A DNA stretch of 64,000 nt, taken from Fluctibacter halophilus. Lineage in GTDB: Bacteria; Pseudomonadota; Gammaproteobacteria; Enterobacterales; Alteromonadaceae. The notes under the pieces are model-generated. The model searched no databases and had not been told where the DNA came from. It worked only from the letters and a program-made list of their open reading frames with translations. The translations under genes and the position numbers were made by a program. Location of the stretch: NCBI RefSeq assembly GCF_020687825.1, contig NZ_JAJEWP010000001.1, forward strand, positions 1,100,433 to 1,164,432. The letters run 5' to 3'. The number at the start of each line of letters is the position of its first letter. Position 1 is the stretch's first letter. Positions 1-6,964 of this stretch are shown here, in pieces.

Positions 1-464
1 TCGGTGGTTCTATGGATGCGCACATTAAAGCGTGTGAGGAACTGTTTTCAGCAGTGCACACCGAGTTCAAACACCTGGAGTATTTTTACTTTCACAACTG
101 TGTTTATGAAGGTGTGTGGCGGGATAATCGACGGCGTCATGAACAAACCATCCCGTTGTGGGACGTGATCCACAAATACGGCAGTGACTACAAGCTGATT
201 TTCGTCGGTGACGCCACCATGGGCCCGTATGAAATCACGTATCCTGGCGGCAGTGTAGAACATTGGAATGAGGAACCTGGCGCAGTGTGGATGCAGCGGC
301 TGTTACAGCACTTCAGTAAAGCCATCTGGCTGAACCCACAGCAATACCCGTATTGGGAATATTATGCGTCCATTCGCATCATTCAGGATCTGATGGACAA
401 CCGTATGTACCCGTTAACCCTACAGGGAATAACGGACGGGATAAAGGCGCTACAGACCCGTTAG
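1..464 (+). CDS. CoxE-like VWA domain protein, C-terminal part (5' end outside window)
   Basis: About 153 residues of an open frame that enters from the left edge. The visible part starts at a GGSM motif, which fits the metal-ion-dependent adhesion (MIDAS) segment of VWA domains, and continues with the FKHLEYFYFHNCVYE and DNRRR blocks that I associate with CoxE-family proteins. In such systems a MoxR-type AAA+ ATPase (usually just upstream, not visible here) works with the VWA protein to mature metalloenzymes, for example CO dehydrogenase. The location upstream of xdhC, mocA and a molybdo-hydroxylase is consistent with a maturation role, but the true partner is an inference. The stop overlaps the ribosome-binding site of the next gene. 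Confidence 0.8.
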   Translation, partial: GGSMDAHIKACEELFSAVHTEFKHLEYFYFHNCVYEGVWRDNRRRHEQTIPLWDVIHKYGSDYKLIFVGDATMGPYEITYPGGSVEHWNEEPGAVWMQRLLQHFSKAIWLNPQQYPYWEYYASIRIIQDLMDNRMYPLTLQGITDGIKALQTR

Positions 465-472
465 GAACACCA

Positions 473-1642
473 ATGACCACAAACAATTATCACCCCACAA
501 CCGGTGACAGTGAAACCCGGGAAATTGTCACACCGTTTGCGTTTTCGGTTTCGCCAGAACTGTTGGGAACACCATTGGCCAGTCCGATGCGTCGGGGATT
601 TGCGCTGGGTATCGATATGCTGCTGATATCTATGTTAACCCACGTGAATTCACTGTTTCTGGCTGGTTTACTAGCCATCATGTTTTTCCGCGCTGGCAAT
701 CGCCTTAAACAGAAGAAACGCTATAACGGTTTGCGTTTGTTGTTGCGCAGTCTGGCGGCCTTAATGCTATTTTTGTTTGCACTGGCGACCTTTGAGTCAG
801 TCTTTGACGCGCCACGCTATGGACCGAAGATCCCGCCCGGTGTTGTCACCTACGGCCAGGATGACAGTGTGGGCGGTCTCGATGGGCTTAAATTGGTGGG
901 GTTGACCGCCGGGTACGGACTTGAAATCGCCGATATGTATGAGCGGGTTGAACGGGGCGAGTGTAAACCGGCATTCACCTGCTGGCAGACAATCAGTACA
1001 GACATTGCAGATGTTATGGTTGAAACAGCGTTGCCGGAGGATAAAGCCCGGGGGCTGTTTGACGCTGTACATGAAACCGCCAGCGACCAGCTTACGGCTG
1101 AAGAGCAGCTGGCGTTGAAAGCCCACTTTGAAAAGACATATACAGCGCTAAAAACCGGTGAGACGGCCGCCTCGGAAGCCACCTCTGACGATGATACGTC
1201 TGTGACGGAAAAACTGCCTGACACAGTGAAAGACGATAAACCAGCGACATCCGCAACTGACGAAACGCCAGAGCATAACTTTGGTTACAGTCTGATTGAA
1301 TGGGCCAAGGGGATCGCGGCTGACCTGGGCCTTGGTTTTGGTTGGGCAGCGTTTTATTTTTCTGCACTCACCACGTGGTTGAATGGCCAGACGCCAGGCA
1401 AAAAGGCGTTGGGGATAAAAGTGGTGAAGTTGGACAATAGCCGGTTAAACCTGTGGGAGAGCTTTGGTCGTTACGGAGGCTATGGCGCCGGTTTTGCGAC
1501 CGGACTAATGGGCTTTTTGCAGGTTTTCTGGGATCCGAACCGTCAGGCCATTCAGGACAAGATTTCAGAAACCTTGGTGATCAATTTGCGCAAACCTAAA
1601 CAGTCACTCGGCGGTAGCAGCGATGTCAAACCATCTGTTTGA
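473..1642 (+). CDS. RDD family membrane protein with a large soluble insert
   Basis: 389 residues from the ATG at 473, chosen because AGGA at 463-466 sits 6 nt upstream and overlaps the preceding stop; an in-frame upstream start would overlap the VWA gene by more than 100 nt. Residues ~39-76 (MRRGFALGIDMLLISM...) and ~88-107 are hydrophobic. A polar, Ser/Thr/Asp-rich stretch (~110-270) follows, then further membrane segments and the RDD signature GQTPGKKALGIKVV near 315-330. RDD proteins are integral membrane proteins of mostly unknown function, some linked to transport. The insert splits the usual compact RDD fold. The 3' end overlaps xdhC by 20 nt, so the two are probably co-translated. Confidence 0.8.
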   Translation: MTTNNYHPTTGDSETREIVTPFAFSVSPELLGTPLASPMRRGFALGIDMLLISMLTHVNSLFLAGLLAIMFFRAGNRLKQKKRYNGLRLLLRSLAALMLFLFALATFESVFDAPRYGPKIPPGVVTYGQDDSVGGLDGLKLVGLTAGYGLEIADMYERVERGECKPAFTCWQTISTDIADVMVETALPEDKARGLFDAVHETASDQLTAEEQLALKAHFEKTYTALKTGETAASEATSDDDTSVTEKLPDTVKDDKPATSATDETPEHNFGYSLIEWAKGIAADLGLGFGWAAFYFSALTTWLNGQTPGKKALGIKVVKLDNSRLNLWESFGRYGGYGAGFATGLMGFLQVFWDPNRQAIQDKISETLVINLRKPKQSLGGSSDVKPSV

Positions 1643-2600
1643 CGCGCTGATCCAGTGGGATCAACAACGGGACACCCTGCAATGGGTACTGGCGACCGTG
1701 ATTGAGACCGAGGGTTCCAGCTACCGTAAAGCCGGGGCGATGATGCTGCTCAATGACATGGGCAAACATCATGGTTTGCTCAGTGGCGGCTGTCTGGAGG
1801 CCGATATCATCCGTCAGTCAAGACAATGCTGGGATACCGATACCAGTCGTATCATTGAATACGATATGCGCGATGAGGATGATCCCGCCTGGCAGCTTGG
1901 CATTGGCTGTGGGGGGCGGGTACGTATCCTGCTCCAACCGGTCAATGCTGCAACCGATTATCTGCAGTTGGGCCAGGTGATTTCAGCCCTGCACCAACGA
2001 CAGACCGTGCAATATGCTGTGAGTTGTGATGTCGACGACGGACACAACCGGATCGTAACCGATGCCAATCCTGGCGATGTCCGAATGCAGCTCTTCACCC
2101 TGACACCTCCTACCGGGCTCCTGATCATGGGGGCGGGCATCGATGCATTGCCGCTGGTGAATTTGGCGGCTGATCTGGGCTGGCACGTGAGCGTGGCCGA
2201 CCCTCGCACATCCCATGCCCGGCCAGCAGTGTTTCACCGTGCCCGACACCATTTGCGTGAGCCTTATGCAGGTCTTGATCACGCCCTGCTAAAAGGAATG
2301 GATGCGGTGGTGGTAATGCACCATCACATTCAACTGGATGCCGACGCGCTGGTGTGGCTGGCTGATGCCGGGGCAACGGATGTACGCTACACAGGCTTGC
2401 TCGGGCCACGCCATCGTACCGAACGGGTGCTGCAGCGGGCGGGCCTGAATGAGTCGTCCTTTGACGTTTTTGCCAATCCGATGGGTTTGTCGCTGGGCGG
2501 CGAACTTCCCGAACACATTGCGTTGTCGACCCTTGCTGAAATCCAGGCGGTGTTGCACGGCAGAACGGCGCGTAGCATCAGTCTGGCGTTGGGGGACTGA
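1623..2600 (+). CDS. XdhC family molybdenum-cofactor insertion/sulfuration protein
   Basis: 325 residues. The N-terminal XdhC/CoxI domain (~15-100) has ETEGSSYRKAGAMML, SGGC (Cys57) and GIGCGGR (Cys96). A Rossmann-like C-terminal half begins with a glycine motif GAGID at 170-174. XdhC proteins bind molybdenum cofactor and promote its sulfuration and insertion into xanthine-dehydrogenase-type enzymes; the likely client is the iorAB pair 0.6 kb downstream. The start overlaps the end of the RDD gene, and the stop abuts the next gene directly. Apart from the presumed client, all of this is visible in sequence or well known for the family. Confidence 0.9.
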   Translation: MSNHLFDALIQWDQQRDTLQWVLATVIETEGSSYRKAGAMMLLNDMGKHHGLLSGGCLEADIIRQSRQCWDTDTSRIIEYDMRDEDDPAWQLGIGCGGRVRILLQPVNAATDYLQLGQVISALHQRQTVQYAVSCDVDDGHNRIVTDANPGDVRMQLFTLTPPTGLLIMGAGIDALPLVNLAADLGWHVSVADPRTSHARPAVFHRARHHLREPYAGLDHALLKGMDAVVVMHHHIQLDADALVWLADAGATDVRYTGLLGPRHRTERVLQRAGLNESSFDVFANPMGLSLGGELPEHIALSTLAEIQAVLHGRTARSISLALGD

Positions 2601-3176
2601 GTGATGCGTTATTGTCTGATCCTCGCTGCGGGTGCCGGACGTCGCTTTGGTGGCGCAAAACAGCTGGCAAACGTAGGGCAGGAAGCTATGCTTAGTCGCA
2701 TTGTTCGTCATTGTCAGGCGAGTCAGGCGCAACGGGTTGGCGTGGTGATTGGCGCCTACCGGGATGCAGTGCGTTCGTTGCTACCGTCACACGTGGACGT
2801 GTTTTACAACAGCGGTTGGGAGCAGGGGATCGGTCATTCATTGAAATTCGGTGTCTCACAACTCCCGACTAGCGTCAGTTCTCTGATGGTGGTGTTAGGG
2901 GACCAGGTCGCTTTGCTGCCGGACACACTCAACACGTTGTGGCGTGCATGTGATGGCCAGCACATTGTCTGTTCAAGCTATGAACAGCAACGGGGGGTTC
3001 CTGCGGTATTTCCTGCCCCCATGTTTGAGCATCTGCTGGCGCTACCCGACGACAGAGGAGCAAAAGCGCTGCTAAAGGGCGAGCGGTTGCCAGTGAACCC
3101 GGTTTCCATGCCATTGGCAGCAACTGACATTGATACAACTGTGCAATTGCAGGCATGGTTAAACCAATCCACATGA
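2601..3176 (+). CDS. MobA/MocA-like molybdenum cofactor nucleotidyltransferase
   Basis: 190-191 residues. The N-terminus has the nucleotide-binding signature LAAGAGRRFGGAKQL of the MobA-like NTP transferase fold. Family members such as MocA transfer CMP to molybdopterin to give the MCD form used by xanthine-oxidase-type enzymes. Pairing with XdhC and IorAB supports the cytidylyltransferase (MocA) rather than guanylyltransferase (MobA) version, but specificity cannot be read from sequence here. Start is either the GTG at 2601, directly after the xdhC stop, or the ATG at 2604; the ATG gives a cleaner N-terminus (MRYCLILAAG). Confidence 0.82.
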   Translation: MMRYCLILAAGAGRRFGGAKQLANVGQEAMLSRIVRHCQASQAQRVGVVIGAYRDAVRSLLPSHVDVFYNSGWEQGIGHSLKFGVSQLPTSVSSLMVVLGDQVALLPDTLNTLWRACDGQHIVCSSYEQQRGVPAVFPAPMFEHLLALPDDRGAKALLKGERLPVNPVSMPLAATDIDTTVQLQAWLNQST

Positions 3177-3192
3177 TAAAAAGGAACGTTGC

Positions 3193-3657
3193 ATGATCAG
3201 TTTTACCCTCAATGGCAAAAAACAACAGGTGGATGCCGATCCGGCCATGCCACTGTTATGGGCCCTGCGTGATCTTCTTGGCCTGACCGGGACTAAATTT
3301 GGTTGTGGGATTGCACAATGCGGTGCCTGTACAGTGCACCTGGATGGGCAGGCCGTGCGCAGTTGCGCATTACCGGTGTCTGCAATCAGTGGTAAAGCAA
3401 TCACCACCATTGAGGGACTGAACAGCGACCTTGGAGAAGCATTAAAAGCAGCCTGGAAAGCCCACAACGTTCCGCAATGTGGCTATTGTCAGGCGGGCCA
3501 ACTGATGAATGCCAGTGCCATGCTGGCCAATAATCCGAACCCTTCCGACGCACAGATTGATGCCAATATGCAGGGGAATATCTGCCGCTGTGGCACCTAT
3601 CCACGCATTAAAGCGGCGTTGCATGATGTCATCGCCCAACAACCGGCGGAGGGCTGA
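3193..3657 (+). CDS. iorA: isoquinoline 1-oxidoreductase-type [2Fe-2S] subunit
   Basis: 154 residues, the usual length of the small iron-sulfur subunit of xanthine-oxidase-family enzymes. Plant-type cluster cysteines are Cys38, Cys43, Cys46 and Cys58 (GCGIAQCGAC...SC). The second cluster cysteines are Cys96, Cys99, Cys131 and Cys133 (QCGYC...CRC) in the helical domain. It passes electrons from the molybdenum site of the partner subunit to an acceptor. A good ribosome-binding site (AAGGAA) precedes ATG 3193. The downstream large subunit starts 2 nt after this stop. The natural substrate is unknown; many such pairs act on aldehydes or N-heterocycles. Confidence 0.88.
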   Translation: MISFTLNGKKQQVDADPAMPLLWALRDLLGLTGTKFGCGIAQCGACTVHLDGQAVRSCALPVSAISGKAITTIEGLNSDLGEALKAAWKAHNVPQCGYCQAGQLMNASAMLANNPNPSDAQIDANMQGNICRCGTYPRIKAALHDVIAQQPAEG

Positions 3658-3659
3658 TC

Positions 3660-5912
3660 ATGACAACCAAGATTGAAAATGTCAGTCGCCGCAACTTTCT
3701 GAAAAACAGCGCAATTGGTGCCGGCTCTCTGGTCCTGGCGACCGGTTTACCGGGTTTTAACCTCGCCATGGCGGCGTTTCCGTCACCGATTGAAGGGGCT
3801 GGGGTGTTAAACCTGTTCGTTGCCATCGAAGCGGACAATCGGGTGCGCATCGTATGTCACCGCAGTGAAATGGGACAAGGGATCCGCACCGGTATTCCGC
3901 AGGTGCTGGCTGATGAGCTAGACGTTGACTGGTCAATGGTGGACGTCGTGCAGGGTTTTGCAAACCCGGGCTATGGTAGTCAGAACACCGATGGCTCCCG
4001 TTCAATCAGACGCTTCTTTACCACCATGCGCCAAATGGGCGCCAGTGCACGAATGATGTTGGAGCAGGCCGCTGCCGAAAAGTGGGGTGTACCGGTTGAC
4101 CAGGTGCGTGGTAAGCAGGGTTACGTGCATCACGTTAGCAGCGATCGCAAACTGAGCTACGGTGAATTAGCCTCTGCGGCTGCCAAACTGACACCGCCAC
4201 AAACGGACAGTCTGGTGTTAAAACCCGCCAGCGAATTTACCCTGATCGGAAAGGGCCTGGCGCCGGTTGACATCGACGATATGCTCGACGGCAGTGCGGT
4301 TTACGGACAGGATGTGCAGCTCGAAGGCATGCTGTACGCGAGTATTGAGCGCTGCCCTGTGGTGGGGCAAAAGGTCAAATCCCATGATAAAGCGGGTGCG
4401 ATGAAGGTCAACGGTGTCCGCGATGTGATGGTGATGCCTGAACAGCCAGATGCTCCCGCGTTTCATCCACTTAACGGCGTAGCAGTATTGGCTGACAATA
4501 CCTGGTCAGCCCTGCAAGGGCGTAAAGCGCTGAAGGTCGAATGGAGCGACAGTCTTCACCAGCAACACGACTCCGCGAACTACATGAGCACCCTGGTGGA
4601 GCGGGTGGGTCAGCCCGGCAAGGTGATCCGTACCCGTGGCGATGTTAAAGGCGCTTTCGACGGGGCAGACGCTGTCGTGAAGGCTACCTATCAGGTACCT
4701 TACCTGGTGCATGCGCAAATGGAGCCACCAGCCGCTACGGCAGTGGTCAGCGAAAAGCACTGTGAAATATGGGCCTGTACCCAGACACCGCAAAGCACCC
4801 AACAGAATGTTGCCCAAGCGCTGGGCCTGCAACCCGAGCAAGTGAAGGTCAATGTGACGCTATTGGGCGGTGGCTTCGGCCGCAAATCAAAGCCTGACTT
4901 TTCAGTAGAAGCGGCGTTACTGGCCAGACACACCGGCAAGCCGGTTAAAGTGGTCTGGAGTCGCGAAGACGATATTCAACATGGCTATTATCATGCCGCC
5001 AGTGCACAGCGCTTCGAAGCCGCGGTTAACAAAGATGGCTCTGTGGTGGGCTGGTTGCAACGCACGGCCTTTCCGTCGATTAGCTGGACATTTACAGGCA
5101 CCGTGGACGAACCTCAGGACGGTGAATTGTCGTTGGGGTTTGGTGATGTGCCGTTTGCTGTCAACGCAATGCAATGTGAGTCACAAAAGGCCGAAGGCCA
5201 TGTGCGGATTGGTTGGATGCGGTCGGTCAGCAATATTCAGCATGCCTTTGCCCAGGGCGCCTTTGTGGATGAAATGGCTGCCGCGACCGGTAAAACACCT
5301 CATGCGATGTGGCATGCGTTATTGGGTGAAGACCGTATCGTCGATCCGACCGCGGAAGGGTTCGGCTATGGAAACTATGGTGATCCTGCTGACGTTTACC
5401 CCATCGATATAGCGCGAATGAAAAGAGTGCTCGATGAGGTTGTCAAACAGTCGGGTGCAGATAAGTCCACCGGTGACAACGAAGGTTGGGGGATCAGCGT
5501 ACACCGCAGTTTTGTGTCGTACGTAGCGGTGGCCTGCAAAGTACGTGTAGAGCAGGGCAAGGTCTCGGTGCTGGAACTGCATTCAGCGATCGACTGTGGC
5601 ACGGTGGTTAACCCGGATCGGGTGCGCTCCCAACAGGAGGGCTCGATGTTGTTCGGCCTGTCCATTGCCCTGATGGGCGAAATCAGTCTGGAAGGTGGCA
5701 AAGTTAAGCAATCCAATTATCACGATTACCCGGTTACCCGTTATCATCAGTCGCCGATGATAAAAACCTACATCATTGCATCGGATGCACCGCCCGGAGG
5801 GGTTGGCGAGCCCGGTACGCCGCCAGTAGCCGCCAGTGTGGTAAATGCCATTTACCACGCCAGTGGCCGGCGTATCCGAACCTTGCCTGTCAACAAAACC
5901 TTGTCGGTGTAA
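3660..5912 (+). CDS. iorB: isoquinoline 1-oxidoreductase-type molybdopterin subunit, Tat-exported
   Basis: 750 residues. A twin-arginine signal SRRNFLK at 9-15 followed by a hydrophobic stretch to ~38 (LAMAA) indicates export of the folded, cofactor-loaded enzyme to the periplasm. The body carries molybdopterin-binding motifs typical of the family, including the LGGGFGRK block and near the C-terminus GVGEPG, whose Glu717 corresponds to the base glutamate of xanthine-oxidase-like enzymes. Works with the small [2Fe-2S] subunit encoded just upstream; that subunit has no signal and would travel with this one. Substrate not determinable. Downstream DNA holds a 10-bp stem-loop (5936-5962). Confidence 0.88.
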   Translation: MTTKIENVSRRNFLKNSAIGAGSLVLATGLPGFNLAMAAFPSPIEGAGVLNLFVAIEADNRVRIVCHRSEMGQGIRTGIPQVLADELDVDWSMVDVVQGFANPGYGSQNTDGSRSIRRFFTTMRQMGASARMMLEQAAAEKWGVPVDQVRGKQGYVHHVSSDRKLSYGELASAAAKLTPPQTDSLVLKPASEFTLIGKGLAPVDIDDMLDGSAVYGQDVQLEGMLYASIERCPVVGQKVKSHDKAGAMKVNGVRDVMVMPEQPDAPAFHPLNGVAVLADNTWSALQGRKALKVEWSDSLHQQHDSANYMSTLVERVGQPGKVIRTRGDVKGAFDGADAVVKATYQVPYLVHAQMEPPAATAVVSEKHCEIWACTQTPQSTQQNVAQALGLQPEQVKVNVTLLGGGFGRKSKPDFSVEAALLARHTGKPVKVVWSREDDIQHGYYHAASAQRFEAAVNKDGSVVGWLQRTAFPSISWTFTGTVDEPQDGELSLGFGDVPFAVNAMQCESQKAEGHVRIGWMRSVSNIQHAFAQGAFVDEMAAATGKTPHAMWHALLGEDRIVDPTAEGFGYGNYGDPADVYPIDIARMKRVLDEVVKQSGADKSTGDNEGWGISVHRSFVSYVAVACKVRVEQGKVSVLELHSAIDCGTVVNPDRVRSQQEGSMLFGLSIALMGEISLEGGKVKQSNYHDYPVTRYHQSPMIKTYIIASDAPPGGVGEPGTPPVAASVVNAIYHASGRRIRTLPVNKTLSV

Positions 5913-5935
5913 CGTCAATCTGGCTTCGTCTGCTT

Positions 5936-5962
5936 GAGTATGGGGTTTTTACCCCCATACTC
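5936..5962 (+). promoter_or_regulatory. 10-bp perfect stem-loop between iorB and the rhomboid start codon
   Basis: GAGTATGGGG (5936-5945) pairs perfectly with CCCCATACTC (5953-5962) across a 7-nt loop. No T-tract follows, so it is not a standard intrinsic terminator. The right arm ends 5 nt before the rhomboid ATG at 5968 and occupies the place where a ribosome-binding site would be; none is evident. It may stabilise the iorB mRNA end or limit rhomboid translation. Confidence 0.55.
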
Positions 5963-5967
5963 GGTGT

Positions 5968-6630
5968 ATGAAACCTGTCTCTTTGTTACCAACCATCTGG
6001 TTGAGTGTGTTCCTGACCAGCCTGCTGTGGTGTATAAAATCTGCCGAACTGTTGTGGCGCCTGGATCTGAGTGCGTTTGCAGTCGATCCACTGACTCTGC
6101 ACGGCCTGTTGGGAATTGCCACCGCGCCGTTGATTCACGGTTCGCTGGAACACCTGTTCAACAATACCTTGCCGATGATCCTGTTGTTGATTGGCTTGCT
6201 GTACGGCTACCCGAAAAGTGCCTGGCGTGTGCTTGCAACGGTTTGGATTGGCAGTGGTATCGGTGTGTGGCTGTTTGCAAGGCCCGCATTGCACCTTGGC
6301 GCCAGTGGCGTTACCCACGGGCTGTTTTTCTTTTTGTTGGTTAACAGTATTCTTCGCCGCGACAAGCGTTCAATTGCAGTAATGCTGATTGCGTTTTTTC
6401 TGTATGGCAGTATGACCCTGACCATTTTTCCCACCGAACAGCATATTTCGTTTGAATCACACTTTTTCGGTGCTGTAATGGGGGTGTTCAGTGCCTTTAT
6501 CTGGCGTAAAACCGACCCGTTTCCGGCAGTAAAACGCTACGAATGGGAAGGGCAGGAAAACCTGGATGATCCTGTCATTGGTGAACAGTGGAAAGGTGAG
6601 GCGCCATCCACGCAGCAGGACAGAGAATAG
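5968..6630 (+). CDS. rhomboid family intramembrane serine protease
   Basis: 220 residues, polytopic. Catalytic dyad residues are visible: Ser113 in GASGVTHG and His165 in SHFFGA on the following helices. The HGSLEHLFNN stretch (57-66) supplies the conserved His/Asn of the oxyanion region. About six hydrophobic segments span residues 5-175, then a polar cytoplasmic tail to 220. Rhomboids cleave transmembrane segments of substrate proteins within the inner membrane. No clear ribosome-binding site, and the start region is abutted by a strong stem-loop. The substrate is unknown. Confidence 0.88.
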   Translation: MKPVSLLPTIWLSVFLTSLLWCIKSAELLWRLDLSAFAVDPLTLHGLLGIATAPLIHGSLEHLFNNTLPMILLLIGLLYGYPKSAWRVLATVWIGSGIGVWLFARPALHLGASGVTHGLFFFLLVNSILRRDKRSIAVMLIAFFLYGSMTLTIFPTEQHISFESHFFGAVMGVFSAFIWRKTDPFPAVKRYEWEGQENLDDPVIGEQWKGEAPSTQQDRE

Positions 6631-6748
6631 CTTGCTGAAATGGCGATTAGATTTCTCATGGTTGAACCTGTAGCCATTCGATGTTACCACTGGTATTCAC
6701 CATACTCGCTGTTGCAGCTAATTTGTCATTCGATCAATGGAGGTGTTT

Positions 6749-6895
6749 ATGACCGTGTTTGAATCCTTCAAACAATGGTGGCAAGGGATGGAATCTAAAG
6801 AAAGGCAAGGGTTAAAGGTACTTGCAGGCCTGCTTATCGCCGTGCTGGTTATGGCGCTTGGTGTGAATATCGGTGCCACGATTGGCGCGTTGTAA
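6749..6895 (+). CDS. 48-residue single-pass membrane protein, unknown function
   Basis: A short frame from ATG 6749 to TAA at 6893-6895. It has an excellent ribosome-binding site, GGAGGTG at 6739-6745. The first ~21 residues are charged and aromatic (MTVFESFKQWWQGMESKERQ), and residues ~22-47 form one continuous hydrophobic helix rich in Leu, Val, Ala and Gly. A strong bidirectional terminator follows 22 nt downstream, which supports a real transcription unit. I do not recognise the family; small proteins of this form often bind larger membrane complexes, which is only an analogy. Confidence 0.6.
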   Translation: MTVFESFKQWWQGMESKERQGLKVLAGLLIAVLVMALGVNIGATIGAL

Positions 6896-6917
6896 TGGGA
6901 ATTCTTGCTAGTAAGTT

Positions 6918-6950
6918 AAAAAAAAAAGCCCGGTTATACCGGGCTTTTTT
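6918..6950. terminator. bidirectional intrinsic terminator between the small membrane protein and rne
   Basis: GCCCGGT (6928-6934) and ACCGGGC (6938-6944) form a 7-bp GC-rich stem with loop TAT. A run of ten A precedes it and six T follow, so it can end transcription from both sides, serving the + strand small ORF and the convergent rne gene. Confidence 0.9.
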
Positions 6951-6964
6951 AATGGCTATGTGAC

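Noticed and set aside
353-472. Upstream extension of the RDD gene
   Set aside because: Would overlap the VWA gene by 112 nt; the ATG at 473 has a ribosome-binding site and a normal N-terminus.
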